Source of the DNA: DATFEN01 sp035691285
GTDB taxonomy: Bacteria > Acidobacteriota > Vicinamibacteria > Fen-336
Direction of reading: 5' to 3'
Assembly: GCA_035691285.1 (NCBI GenBank)
Contig: DASSJI010000110.1
Coordinates: 1 to 41,523 of the forward strand
Length of the DNA stretch: 41,523 nucleotides
Shown here one piece after another: positions 33,125-41,380 of the stretch. How positions within the stretch are numbered: position 1 is the first letter of the stretch; every line of letters begins with the position of its first letter. The translations under genes and the position numbers were made by a program. Under the pieces are notes generated by a model, which saw only the letters and a list, made by a program, of their open reading frames with translations, did not search any database and was not told the origin of the DNA.

Positions 33125-34774
33125 TCAGGCTTCGAAGACCCAGCGGCCGCCCACCATCGTCGCGTGCACCGGGATCCGCACGAGCTCGGACGGGTCCGTT
33201 CGCAGCGGATCGCCCCCGAGGACGACCAGGTCGGCCAGCTTGCCCGCTTCGATCGAGCCCTTGAGGCGTTCCTCGAAGGACGCGTAGGCGCCATGGAGCG
33301 TCCCGACCCGCAGCGCCTCCTCGACCGTGATCCGCTGGCGCGCGCCCCAGACGTTGCCCTTCGAATCCGTGCGCGTGACCTCGGACTGGAGCGCCATCAT
33401 CGGCTCGAACGGCCCGGGCGGGTAGTCCGAGGCCTGCGTCGCCCTGATGCCCGCGTCCAGGAAGCTGCGCAGCGCGAACATGCGCTCGAGGCGCTCCGCT
33501 CCGTACTCCTTCATCTTCTCGCCGTGCCAGTACACGTAGGTGGAGAACGGCGTGGGAATGGCGCCCAGGGCCTTGATGCGCCGCACCAGCTCGTCGGTGA
33601 TCACCGTGCAATGCTCGAGCCGGAAGCGCGGGTCCCGGCGCGGCTGCTCGCGCTGCAGGCGCTCGAACACGCGCAGAACCATGTCGATCGCCGCGTCCCC
33701 GTTGGCGTGGACTCCGACCTGCCAGCCGGCCTCATGGGCCTTCCGCGCCGTCTCGTGGAGGGCCGGCTCGGGCGTGACCAGGATGCCGCGGTCGCTCGGG
33801 CGCCCGACGTAAGGCTCCGCGAGCCATGCCGTGCGCTCGGAGATCGAGCCGTCGCACACCAACTTGACGGCCCCGACCCTCACCCATTCGTCTCCGAGGC
33901 CGGTCCGCACGCCCGCCGCGAGCATCGCGTCGAGGAAGCCCTCTCGGATGTGACAGTAGACGCGCACGCCGAGCTCATCCGCCTCGCGGGCGTCCTGGTA
34001 GGCCGCGAGGTCCGCCGGCGAGCCTCCGGCGTCGGTTGCGGAGGTCAGGCCGGAGCGGCTCATCATCTCGCCGATGAGCTTCACGCCCTGCCGCCGCTCG
34101 TCGCGGCTCAGGGCGCCAGGGATGATCGCCTCGATCACGTCCGTGGCGCGCTCCGCCACACGGCCCGTGAGGCGGCCCGATTCGTCCCGATAGAAGCGCC
34201 CGCCTTCCGGGTCCGCGGTGGCCTCGCTCACCTTCGCAGCCGCGAGGGCGCGGGAGTTGACGTACGCGGTGTGGCCGCCGCGGTGCTGGACGTAGACGGG
34301 GTGTGCCGGCGAGACCGCGTCGAGGTCCGCGCGGGTCAGGAAGCGGGCTTCCGCCGTCTTGGTGTCGTCGTACTTGAAGCCGAGCACCCACTGGCCCGGC
34401 GGAGTCTTCGCGGCGCGCGCCCGAAGCGCGTCCACGATCTTGCCGATGGAGTCGAAGGCGCAGTCGACCTGCTTCAGGTGGGCGTAGCCGGCCGAGGCCG
34501 GGTGGCTGTGCGCGTCGATGAACCCCGGCACGACCGTGCGCCCGCCCAGGTCGAGCTTCCGAGTGCGTGCCGCGGCGAGGTTCAGGACGTCGGCGTCGTC
34601 GCCGACGGCCACGAAGCGCCCGCGGGCGATCGCGACGGCTTGCGCCCGGGGTTGGCCCGGGTCGACGGTAAGGATGTTGCCGTTGTGGAGGACCAGCTCG
34701 GCCTCCTGGCGCACGGTCGGCAGGACGGCGAACGCTCCGAGGGAGGACAGGAACGCGCGGCGACGGGTGGGCAT
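33125..34774 (-). CDS. YtcJ-type metal-dependent amidohydrolase, Tat-exported
   Basis: 549 residues, Amidohydro_3 family. Signal TRRRAFLSSLGAFAVLPTV is of the twin-arginine type. The beta-sandwich half has LVLHNGNILTVDPGQPRAQA and the barrel half begins with VVPGFIDAHSHP, the HxH metal motif. WVLGFKYDDT, VQHRGGHTAYVNSRAL, QVGVHANGDAAIDMVLRVFE and RLEHCTVI are standard family segments, and QASDYPPG carries the final Asp. Family members hydrolyse amides or related bonds, but few substrates are known. Only 23 bp separate its ATG from that of the divergent sulfatase-like gene. Confidence 0.88.
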   Translation of the reverse strand: MPTRRRAFLSSLGAFAVLPTVRQEAELVLHNGNILTVDPGQPRAQAVAIARGRFVAVGDDADVLNLAAARTRKLDLGGRTVVPGFIDAHSHPASAGYAHLKQVDCAFDSIGKIVDALRARAAKTPPGQWVLGFKYDDTKTAEARFLTRADLDAVSPAHPVYVQHRGGHTAYVNSRALAAAKVSEATADPEGGRFYRDESGRLTGRVAERATDVIEAIIPGALSRDERRQGVKLIGEMMSRSGLTSATDAGGSPADLAAYQDAREADELGVRVYCHIREGFLDAMLAAGVRTGLGDEWVRVGAVKLVCDGSISERTAWLAEPYVGRPSDRGILVTPEPALHETARKAHEAGWQVGVHANGDAAIDMVLRVFERLQREQPRRDPRFRLEHCTVITDELVRRIKALGAIPTPFSTYVYWHGEKMKEYGAERLERMFALRSFLDAGIRATQASDYPPGPFEPMMALQSEVTRTDSKGNVWGARQRITVEEALRVGTLHGAYASFEERLKGSIEAGKLADLVVLGGDPLRTDPSELVRIPVHATMVGGRWVFEA

Positions 34775-34783
34775 GGGGCGAAG

Positions 34784-34797
34784 ACTATACTCCCCAC
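34784..34797. promoter_or_regulatory. Bidirectional overlapping -10 elements
   Basis: Within AGACTATACTC, the plus strand reads TATACT (34786-34791), ending 6 nt before the sulfatase-like ATG; the minus strand reads TATAGT (34789-34784), ending 9 nt before the amidohydrolase ATG. The two hexamers share four positions, so only one polymerase could occupy the site at a time. Neither gene has room for a Shine-Dalgarno downstream of such a start on the plus side. Confidence 0.45.
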
Positions 34798-37200
34798 ATG
34801 CCAGGTCGACCTTCGGGGGGGCTCGTGCGCTCGCTTCCGTGGCTTCCGGCCATCCTGGCCTCCGGCTGCGCCTCTCCCGCGCCGCCCGAGACGCTCCGCC
34901 TCGTGGACGTCTTCGAATCCGAGCGCGTCTCCGGCCGCGAGGTCGAGCCGGCCGCGACCCCGCCCCGCTTGGAGTGGCGCTTCGACGGAAGGGCGCCAGC
35001 GCGGCTGGAGCCGCTGCTGGCCGCCACGCGCGGCTGGCGCGCGAACGCGGATGTGCAGGGCCTGGCGGTGCGCGAGGGCCGGCTCGAGGGCCGCACCACC
35101 AGCGCCAACGGCATCCTCTCGATCGAGCGCCGGACCGGACTCGACGACCCCGACCTGCTGCACGCCATCGAGGTCCGGGCCCGCGTCTCGGCCGGCGCGA
35201 ACCTCACGGTGCAGACGCGGGCCGGAGCCGTGGACCTGGCGCGGGTCCGCGATCCCTTCGTGGGCGCCCCCCTCACGACCTTCTCGACGCCGATCCTTCC
35301 GGGCGAGCGCTTCGAGACGTACACGATCGGCGTCACCACCTCGATCTCGGGAGCGCGCATCCGGTCGGTGCTCGTGCGGCCATCCGACGCCAGGGGCGCA
35401 AGCTTCGCGATCGAGTCGGTGCGCCTCGTGTTCCGGAAGGAGCGGCTGGCCGAGCTCCCCGCCGGCGTGAGCTGGCAGGGCCTGAGCGACGTGTACCAGG
35501 AGACGATCGTCACGCGCGCGCCACAGACGGCGCGTTTTCCGGTGACGCTGCCGCGCCGCCCGGTCCTGGACCTGTCGCTCGGCACGCCCGACGACGGCCC
35601 GCTGACGTTCCGCGTCGCGGCGTCCAGCGAGAACGGGCCCGAGGTGACGTTGCTGGAGCGGACGCTGACGACGCCCCACCGCTGGGAGCGCGAGCGCGTC
35701 GCTCTCGGGGGCCTCGCGGGACAGCGCGTGGTGCTCTCGCTCTCGCTGTCGAGCGAGCGGCCGGGAGCGGTCGGCTTCTGGGGCGCGCCCACGCTTCGGC
35801 AGCTCAAGCCCCCGTCGTCGCGGCGGGCCCGGGGCGTGATCCTCATCCAGGGCGACACCCTGCGCATCGATCACCTCGACGCCTACGGGTATGCGCGGCC
35901 CACGGCTCCCGCCCTCCGGCGCCTCGCCGAACGCGGCGTGATGTTCCGCAACGCGCTGGCCCAGACCGGCTGGACCAAGGCCTCGGCCTCGTCGGTGATG
36001 ACGTCCCTCTACCCCACGTCCCACGGCGTCCACCGCATCCCGGACCGGCTGCCGGCGTCCGCCAACACCCTCAGCGAGTCCTTCCGCGCGGCGGGCTACG
36101 CCACCGTCGGCTTCTCGTCGGTCGCGTTCACCGGACGCTTGACGAACCTCCACCAGGGCTACGACGAGCTGCACGAGGCGGAGTCGCTGCCAGGACGTGG
36201 CGGGCCGCACGCGAGCAAGACCGCTCGACCCATCGTCGATCGCTTCCTCGCCTGGCTCGAGATGCATGGGGAGACGCCTTTCTTCGCCTACCTCCACTTC
36301 TTCGACCCCCACAGCCCCTACGAGCCCCGGCCACCCTACAACACGACGTGGGCCGACCCGGCGCGCCGCGATGTCCACCTCGAGGAGGAGGAGCGCCTCA
36401 AGGCGGTGATCGGCGACCCGTTCCTCGCCGAGCGCGGCATGGCCACCCGCGAGGAGATGCGCAAGGCCGGCATCGATCCCGAGGAGCACCTGCGCCAGCA
36501 CAAGGACTGGTACGACGGCTCGATCCGCGGAATGGACGACGAGCTCGCCCGCATGCTGGAACGGATGCGCCGTCTGGGAGTCGCCGACCGGACGCTCGTC
36601 GCCTTCTTCGCCGACCACGGCGAGGAGTTCCAGGAGCACGGACGCATGTGGCACGGGCAGAGCGTGTACGGCGAGATGATCCGCGTGCCCCTCGTGTTCT
36701 CGGGCCCGGGCATCGACGCCCAGCCGCCGCGCGACGAAGTCGTGCAGCTCATCGACGTGATGCCCACGCTCCTCGACGCGAGCGGCCTCGCCGCGCCGGC
36801 CGGCATGCAGGGCCTGAGCCTGATGCCGCTCCTGACGAGGGGCAGGAGCGGCGCGTGGACGCCGCGACCTGCCATCGCCGAGAAGAACGCCCTGGCGGAC
36901 GCGGGCTTTCCGAACGCCGCCGAGTCCGTCGCGATCGTGGACGGCGAGTGGAAGCTCGTGCACAACCTGGTCCGCCCGGCGGACAAGCCCGAGCACGAGC
37001 TGTTCGCGTTCCTGAAGGATCCCCTGGACCAGAAGGACCTGGCCCGCGACCATCCGGAAGTCGTCGCGCGCCTCGCGCAGGCCCTCGACGCGTGGAAGCG
37101 CGGAGCCCGGCAGGCACGGCTCAAGAACGACGCCGAGCAGACCGAAGGCATGACGAGCGAGCAGCTGGAGAAGCTCCGCAGCCTCGGTTACGTCCAATAG
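34798..37200 (+). CDS. Sulfatase-superfamily lipoprotein with Thr at the nucleophile position
   Basis: 800 residues. A lipobox (LASGC) ends the signal, predicting a membrane-anchored lipoprotein. Residues up to about 340 are a beta-rich domain of unknown role. The alkaline-phosphatase-superfamily domain follows: QGDTLRIDHLDAYGY with D353, LRRLAERGVMFRNALAQTGW, FFAYLHFFDPHSPYEP, VAFFADHGEEFQEHGRMWHG, then a C-terminal domain with AIVDGEWKLVHN. At the place of the sulfatase CxPSR signature the text is T393-K-A-S-A, so the formylglycine cysteine or serine is replaced by threonine, as in phosphotransferases and phosphodiesterases of the superfamily. Sulfate-ester hydrolysis is therefore doubtful. 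The ATG at 34798 is 6 nt after a -10, suggesting a leaderless transcript. The formamidase gene follows. Confidence 0.85.
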   Translation: MPGRPSGGLVRSLPWLPAILASGCASPAPPETLRLVDVFESERVSGREVEPAATPPRLEWRFDGRAPARLEPLLAATRGWRANADVQGLAVREGRLEGRTTSANGILSIERRTGLDDPDLLHAIEVRARVSAGANLTVQTRAGAVDLARVRDPFVGAPLTTFSTPILPGERFETYTIGVTTSISGARIRSVLVRPSDARGASFAIESVRLVFRKERLAELPAGVSWQGLSDVYQETIVTRAPQTARFPVTLPRRPVLDLSLGTPDDGPLTFRVAASSENGPEVTLLERTLTTPHRWERERVALGGLAGQRVVLSLSLSSERPGAVGFWGAPTLRQLKPPSSRRARGVILIQGDTLRIDHLDAYGYARPTAPALRRLAERGVMFRNALAQTGWTKASASSVMTSLYPTSHGVHRIPDRLPASANTLSESFRAAGYATVGFSSVAFTGRLTNLHQGYDELHEAESLPGRGGPHASKTARPIVDRFLAWLEMHGETPFFAYLHFFDPHSPYEPRPPYNTTWADPARRDVHLEEEERLKAVIGDPFLAERGMATREEMRKAGIDPEEHLRQHKDWYDGSIRGMDDELARMLERMRRLGVADRTLVAFFADHGEEFQEHGRMWHGQSVYGEMIRVPLVFSGPGIDAQPPRDEVVQLIDVMPTLLDASGLAAPAGMQGLSLMPLLTRGRSGAWTPRPAIAEKNALADAGFPNAAESVAIVDGEWKLVHNLVRPADKPEHELFAFLKDPLDQKDLARDHPEVVARLAQALDAWKRGARQARLKNDAEQTEGMTSEQLEKLRSLGYVQ

Positions 37201-37222
37201 CGCCCAACCTATGGAGGCATCG

Positions 37223-38284
37223 ATGCGTCCAGCAGTTCTCGCCGTCATAGCCGTTGCGGCGCTGCCGCCCGTCGCGGTCGCGGCCGAAACCCACCGCCTG
37301 CAGCCGACCGTCGGGCATCCTACTTTCGCGGCGCGGCCGCCGATCCTGACCGTGAAGCCGGGAGATGTCGTCGAAAGCGAGTCGCTCTGGGGCGAGTGGT
37401 ACGAGAGGGCCGGCGGGAAGTGGCCCGGCGAGGTCGGGCCGATCGCCGTCGAAGGCGCCGAGCCGGGGGACACCCTGGTCGTGGAGATCCTGAAGGTGCG
37501 TCCCAACCGCGACACCGCCGTGTCCACCCAGGGCGGGAGCTTCGGCGCGCTCGTCCCCGACGAGGGCACCGCCATGCTCAACGAGGCCTTCCCGAGGGGC
37601 CGTTACGTTTGGCGTCTCGACCGCCAGGCCATGACAGGCACGCTGGACCTTCCGGGAAGCGCCACGAAGTCGATCACCGTTCCATTGCGTCCCATGCTGG
37701 GCCGCGTCGCCGTGGCGCCGGAGGGCGACGAGGCCTTCGGCGGCCTCTGGCCGGGGCCGTTCGGCGGGAACATGGACACCTCGGACGTACGGGATGGAAC
37801 GACCGTCTACCTCCCCGTCAACCACGCCGGCGCGCTCTTCTATTTCGGCGACGGTCACGCCCTGCAAGGCGACGGCGAGGTCTGCGGCTCCGGGCTCGAG
37901 ACGTCGATGGACGTCGCATTCCGGCTGGGCCTCCTGAAGAAGAAGACGATCGCGTGGCCGCGCCTCGAGGACGCCGACCACATCATGGTGGCCGGCAGCG
38001 CGCGACCGCTCTCGGACGCCCTACGCATCGCCTTCGTGGAGCTCGTGCAATGGCTGGCCGCGGACTACGGCTTCAGCCGCGCCGATGCCTACCAGGTGGT
38101 GTCGCAGCTCGCGGTCGTCCGCGTGGCGAACATGGTGGACCCGCTCTACACCGTCGTCGCCAAGTTCCCGAAGCGCCACCTGCCGCGCGCCGAGACGAGC
38201 GCCGGCAGCCCGGTCGACTCGCTCGTCAGCGGTCCTCGAGCCGCGCCACCTTCGCCGCGGCGCTCTGCCGGATCCGCTCCTTGA
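37223..38284 (+). CDS. Exported acetamidase/formamidase family protein
   Basis: 353 residues from the ATG at 37223, which has GGAGG 5 nt upstream; an ATG at 37211 would contain that same sequence. Signal peptide MRPAVLAVIAVAALPPVAVA. Family segments include LTVKPGDVVESESLWGEW, VGPIAVEGAEPGDTLVVEIL, GPFGGNMDTSDVRDGTTVYL, LFYFGDGHALQGDGEVCGSG and LETSMDVAFRLGL. FmdA/AmdA enzymes release ammonia from short amides. The natural end of the family is near AKFPKRHLP; the following 30 Pro/Ser/Arg-rich residues look like read-through into non-coding DNA. Probably co-transcribed with the sulfatase-like gene 22 nt upstream. Confidence 0.85.
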   Translation: MRPAVLAVIAVAALPPVAVAAETHRLQPTVGHPTFAARPPILTVKPGDVVESESLWGEWYERAGGKWPGEVGPIAVEGAEPGDTLVVEILKVRPNRDTAVSTQGGSFGALVPDEGTAMLNEAFPRGRYVWRLDRQAMTGTLDLPGSATKSITVPLRPMLGRVAVAPEGDEAFGGLWPGPFGGNMDTSDVRDGTTVYLPVNHAGALFYFGDGHALQGDGEVCGSGLETSMDVAFRLGLLKKKTIAWPRLEDADHIMVAGSARPLSDALRIAFVELVQWLAADYGFSRADAYQVVSQLAVVRVANMVDPLYTVVAKFPKRHLPRAETSAGSPVDSLVSGPRAAPPSPRRSAGSAP

Positions 38285-38371
38285 ACTCGGCATCGGGGTT
38301 CGGGTCGCCGGCGAGCAGCTCGCCGCACGCGGCCCTTGACCCGGAGGCCGCCGGCGTCGTATCGTCTACCA

Positions 38372-38388
38372 ATATAGGCAGACTATAT
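38372..38388. promoter_or_regulatory. PadR-type operator touching the start codon
   Basis: ATATAG-GCAGA-CTATAT, a 6-bp inverted repeat with a 5-nt spacer that ends 1 nt before the padR ATG at 38390. PadR-family regulators bind such AT-rich dyads. The left arm doubles as a -10 (TATAGG, 38373-38378), so binding would block the promoter: negative autoregulation of the padR-permease operon. Confidence 0.55.
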
Positions 38389-38389
38389 C

Positions 38390-38716
38390 ATGACCCGATC
38401 CACCGAGCTGATGCCGGGCACCCTGGACCTGCTGGTGCTCAAGACGCTGGAGCTGGGGCCGCGCCACGGCATCAGCGTGGCGGAGCGGATCCGCCAGATC
38501 ACCGCGGGCGCCTTCGACGTGAAGCCCGGATCGCTGTTCCCGGCGCTGCACCGCCTCGAGCAGAACGGCGACATCCGCGGCGAGTGGACCGTCTCGGCCG
38601 AGGGCCGCCGGGTCAAGACCTACCGGCTCACGGTCCAGGGTCGCCGCCAGATGGCCGCCGAGGAGCGGGAGTGGGCGCGGGTCGTCGCCGCAATGGCACA
38701 GGTGCTGGGGTCGTAG
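38390..38716 (+). CDS. PadR-family transcriptional regulator (acidobacterial permease-linked type)
   Basis: 108-residue winged-helix regulator. ELMPGTLDLLVLKTLELGPR, GISVAERIRQITAGAFDVK and GSLFPALHRLEQNGDIRGEW are the PadR core; KTYRLTVQGRRQMAAEEREW is the dimerisation helix. This length and the fixed pairing with a downstream duplicated permease match the acidobacterial PadR subgroup. It presumably represses its own operon through the dyad at 38372-38388. The stop overlaps the permease GTG (TAGTG). Confidence 0.9.
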   Translation: MTRSTELMPGTLDLLVLKTLELGPRHGISVAERIRQITAGAFDVKPGSLFPALHRLEQNGDIRGEWTVSAEGRRVKTYRLTVQGRRQMAAEEREWARVVAAMAQVLGS

Positions 38717-41367
38717 TGCGCGCTGCGGCCCGGCTCGCCAGCCTGTGGCGAGGCCTCTTCCGGCGCGGACGGATGGAAGCCGAGCTGGACGAGGAGCTGG
38801 CGGCCAGCTTCGAGGAGCTCGTGGCGCGACTCACCGCCGCCGGGCTGTCCCCCGCAGAGGCGCGGCGCGCGGCGGCGCGGGAGATGGGCAACCCGACCCA
38901 CCTGAAGCTGGCCGTGCGCGAGGCCTGGGTCGTGAGCCCCTGGGACGCCGCGGCCCAGGACGCGCGCCAGGCGTGGCGCGGCCTCCGGGGCACGCCGGTG
39001 CTGACCGGCCTCGCCGTGGCGACCCTGGCGCTCGGCATCGGCGCCACCGCCGCGATCCTCGCCGTGGTGCGGGCGACACTGCTCACGCCGCCTCCCTACC
39101 GGGACCCGGAGCGGCTCGTGCTCGTGTGGGCGGATCTCACGGCGGCCGGCCATCCTCGCGTCCCGCTCTCCGGCCCGGAGCTCAGCGACCTGCGCCAGCG
39201 GACCACGTCCTTCGAGGGGCTGGCCGGCATCTGGGCGGGGAGCGTCACGCTCGGCGAGCAGGGCGAGCCGGAGTTCGTGCGCATCGGCCTCGTCACGGAC
39301 GACTTCTTCCCGCTGCTCGGCGTCGACGCCGCCGCCGGGCGGACCTTCGCTCCGACCGACGCGATGGCCGGTCCGCCCACGACCATCCTGCTCAGCTCAC
39401 AACTGTGGCAGCGGCGGTTCGGGGCGGACCCCGACGTCGTAGGGCGCGCCATCACGGTCGACGGCCGGCCCACCCTGGTGATCGGGGTCCTGCCCGAGCG
39501 CTTCCGGCTGGCTCTGCCTCCCGACGCGGGGATTCCGGACACGATCGAGGCCTTCCAGCTGCTCGACCGCCGCATCCCGGAGGCGCCGCGCGGCCAGCGG
39601 TTCGTGCGCGTCGTCGGGCGTCGGCGTCCGGGAGTCAGCCTCCACGAGGCCAGCCAGGACGTCGACCGGGTGGCGGCGCAGCTCTCCCGGGAGTTCCCCA
39701 GCCCGCACGGATCGGCCTTCGTCACCGTCGAACTCGGGTCCGAGAACACCCGGCGGGTTCGCGGGCCCGTGCTGGCGGTCGCCGCCAGCGTGGGCCTGCT
39801 GCTGGCGATCGCCGCCGTGAACGTGCTCGGCGTGCTGGTGGCGCGGGCCGCCGCACGGCGGCGCGAGATCGCGCTGCGCGTCGTGATGGGGGCCGGGCTG
39901 CTGCGCACTCTGCGCCTCGCGCTGGCCGAGGGCCTCCTGCTCGCGACCCTCGGCACCATTCTCGGGATCGGTGTCGGCCACGTCGCCCTCACCGCACTCC
40001 TCGCGTGGCGTCCCGAGGCGCTGCGGCTCGGCGAGGCAACCCTCGACGCGCGGGTGCTGGCGGTGACTTCGGCGCTGGCGATGCTCTGGGGTCTGCTCTT
40101 CGCGCTGGCGCCGTTGCGCGAGCACGCCCGCGCCAATCCCGTCGCGCTGCTCGCCGGAGCGCGGGGCGAAGAGCGCCGCGTGGGCGCCTCCGTGCGCGCG
40201 GGCCTCGTGATCGCGCAGGTGGCGCTCACCCTCGTGCTGCTGGTCGCCTCGGGGCTCCTCGCGCGCAGCTTCGCGAGGATCCAGGCCATCGATCCCGGCT
40301 TCCGCGCCGCGGGCGTCCTGACCTTCCGCGTCCCGTCGGCGACGCCTCGCCATGCCTCGCCGGAGGCGCGGGAGGAGCTCGCGCACTCCCTCGGCGCCCG
40401 CCTGCGCGCCCTGCCGTCGGTGACGAGCGTGGGCGCCGTCAGCCACCTGCCCTACGACAGCATCCCCAACTGGGGAGGCCCGTTCTCGCCCGACCCGGAT
40501 ACGGGCCAGGCGCTGCCGAACGCGGACTATCGCTCGGTCAGCCCCGGCTTCTTCGAGGCGGCGGGGGTGACGCTGCTGGAGGGCAGGGACTTCACCGACG
40601 ACGACCGCGCAGGATCGGAGCCGGTGGCCGTCGTCGACGATCGACTCGCCGCCCGCGCCTGGCCGGGCCGGTCGGCGCTCGGCCAGCGGCTGCGCGTCGA
40701 CCCTTTCTCGACGGGCGCCGCCAGCGTCTGGGTCCGGGTCGTGGGCGTCGTCCGCCACGTGAGGCACCGGAGCCTGATCGAGGCGCTCAACGAGCAGGTG
40801 TACTTCCCGTTGGGTCAGGCGTTCCGGAACCCCGTCGCGTACCTGGTCCGCTCGAGCGCCGATGCCTCGGCCCTGGCACCGGCGATCCGGGCCGCGGTGC
40901 AGGAGGTGGATCCTTCGCTGCCCATCTACGAAGTCCGGCCTCTCTCAGCCTACCTGGAGAGAGCCCGCTCCGTGCAGCGCTTCGCCATGGTGCTGGTCGC
41001 CGCCTTCGCGGGCACGGCGCTGGTGCTGGCGGCCATCGGCGTATACGGCGTGGTCGCGTACACCGTCGTGCAGCGGCGAAGGGAGTTCGGGGTGCGGCGG
41101 GCGCTGGGCGCGACGCGCGGGCAGATCCGGAACCTGGTGCTCCTCGACGGGGCGAAGCTCACGGGCGCCGGAGCAGCCCTCGGCCTCGCCGGGGCGGGCG
41201 TGGCCGCGCGGCTGCTGCGCAGCCAGCTCTGGGGTGTGAGCGCCGCCGACGCGCTGACCTATGCCGCGGTCCTGCCGGTCGTGGCCGCGGCAGCGCTGCT
41301 GGCCTGCTGGTGGCCAGCCCGGCGCGCCACTTCCGCCGAGGTCCTCGACGTCCTCCGGGCAGAGTAG
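38716..41367 (+). CDS. Acidobacterial duplicated orphan permease (MacB/FtsX-like, ADOP)
   Basis: 883 residues from a GTG overlapping the padR stop. The cytoplasmic N-terminal helical segment (MEAELDEELAASFEELVARL, EMGNPTHLK) is the ADOP signature region. Then come a membrane helix (TGLAVATLALGIGATAAILA), a MacB periplasmic core domain, an FtsX helix group (VLAVAASVGLLLAIAAVNVL, EGLLLATLGTILGIGVGHVA), a second periplasmic domain and a second FtsX group near the C-terminus (VLVAAFAGTALVLAAIGVYG). It is a fused duplicate of an ABC-3 type permease; no ATPase gene accompanies it, hence 'orphan'. Substrates are unknown, with macrolide/peptide-type export or lipoprotein handling assumed from MacB. 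TAG at 41365-41367. Confidence 0.92.
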   Translation: MRAAARLASLWRGLFRRGRMEAELDEELAASFEELVARLTAAGLSPAEARRAAAREMGNPTHLKLAVREAWVVSPWDAAAQDARQAWRGLRGTPVLTGLAVATLALGIGATAAILAVVRATLLTPPPYRDPERLVLVWADLTAAGHPRVPLSGPELSDLRQRTTSFEGLAGIWAGSVTLGEQGEPEFVRIGLVTDDFFPLLGVDAAAGRTFAPTDAMAGPPTTILLSSQLWQRRFGADPDVVGRAITVDGRPTLVIGVLPERFRLALPPDAGIPDTIEAFQLLDRRIPEAPRGQRFVRVVGRRRPGVSLHEASQDVDRVAAQLSREFPSPHGSAFVTVELGSENTRRVRGPVLAVAASVGLLLAIAAVNVLGVLVARAAARRREIALRVVMGAGLLRTLRLALAEGLLLATLGTILGIGVGHVALTALLAWRPEALRLGEATLDARVLAVTSALAMLWGLLFALAPLREHARANPVALLAGARGEERRVGASVRAGLVIAQVALTLVLLVASGLLARSFARIQAIDPGFRAAGVLTFRVPSATPRHASPEAREELAHSLGARLRALPSVTSVGAVSHLPYDSIPNWGGPFSPDPDTGQALPNADYRSVSPGFFEAAGVTLLEGRDFTDDDRAGSEPVAVVDDRLAARAWPGRSALGQRLRVDPFSTGAASVWVRVVGVVRHVRHRSLIEALNEQVYFPLGQAFRNPVAYLVRSSADASALAPAIRAAVQEVDPSLPIYEVRPLSAYLERARSVQRFAMVLVAAFAGTALVLAAIGVYGVVAYTVVQRRREFGVRRALGATRGQIRNLVLLDGAKLTGAGAALGLAGAGVAARLLRSQLWGVSAADALTYAAVLPVVAAAALLACWWPARRATSAEVLDVLRAE

Positions 41368-41380
41368 GGTTCGCGCACCG

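Noticed and set aside
29035..33264. 1409-codon plus-strand open frame
   Set aside because: Antisense to the translocase gene, with repetitive charged composition and no signal or motif; the minus strand encodes clear HEAT and transporter sequence.
34582..37581. 999-codon minus-strand open frame
   Set aside because: Shadow of the sulfatase-like and formamidase genes.
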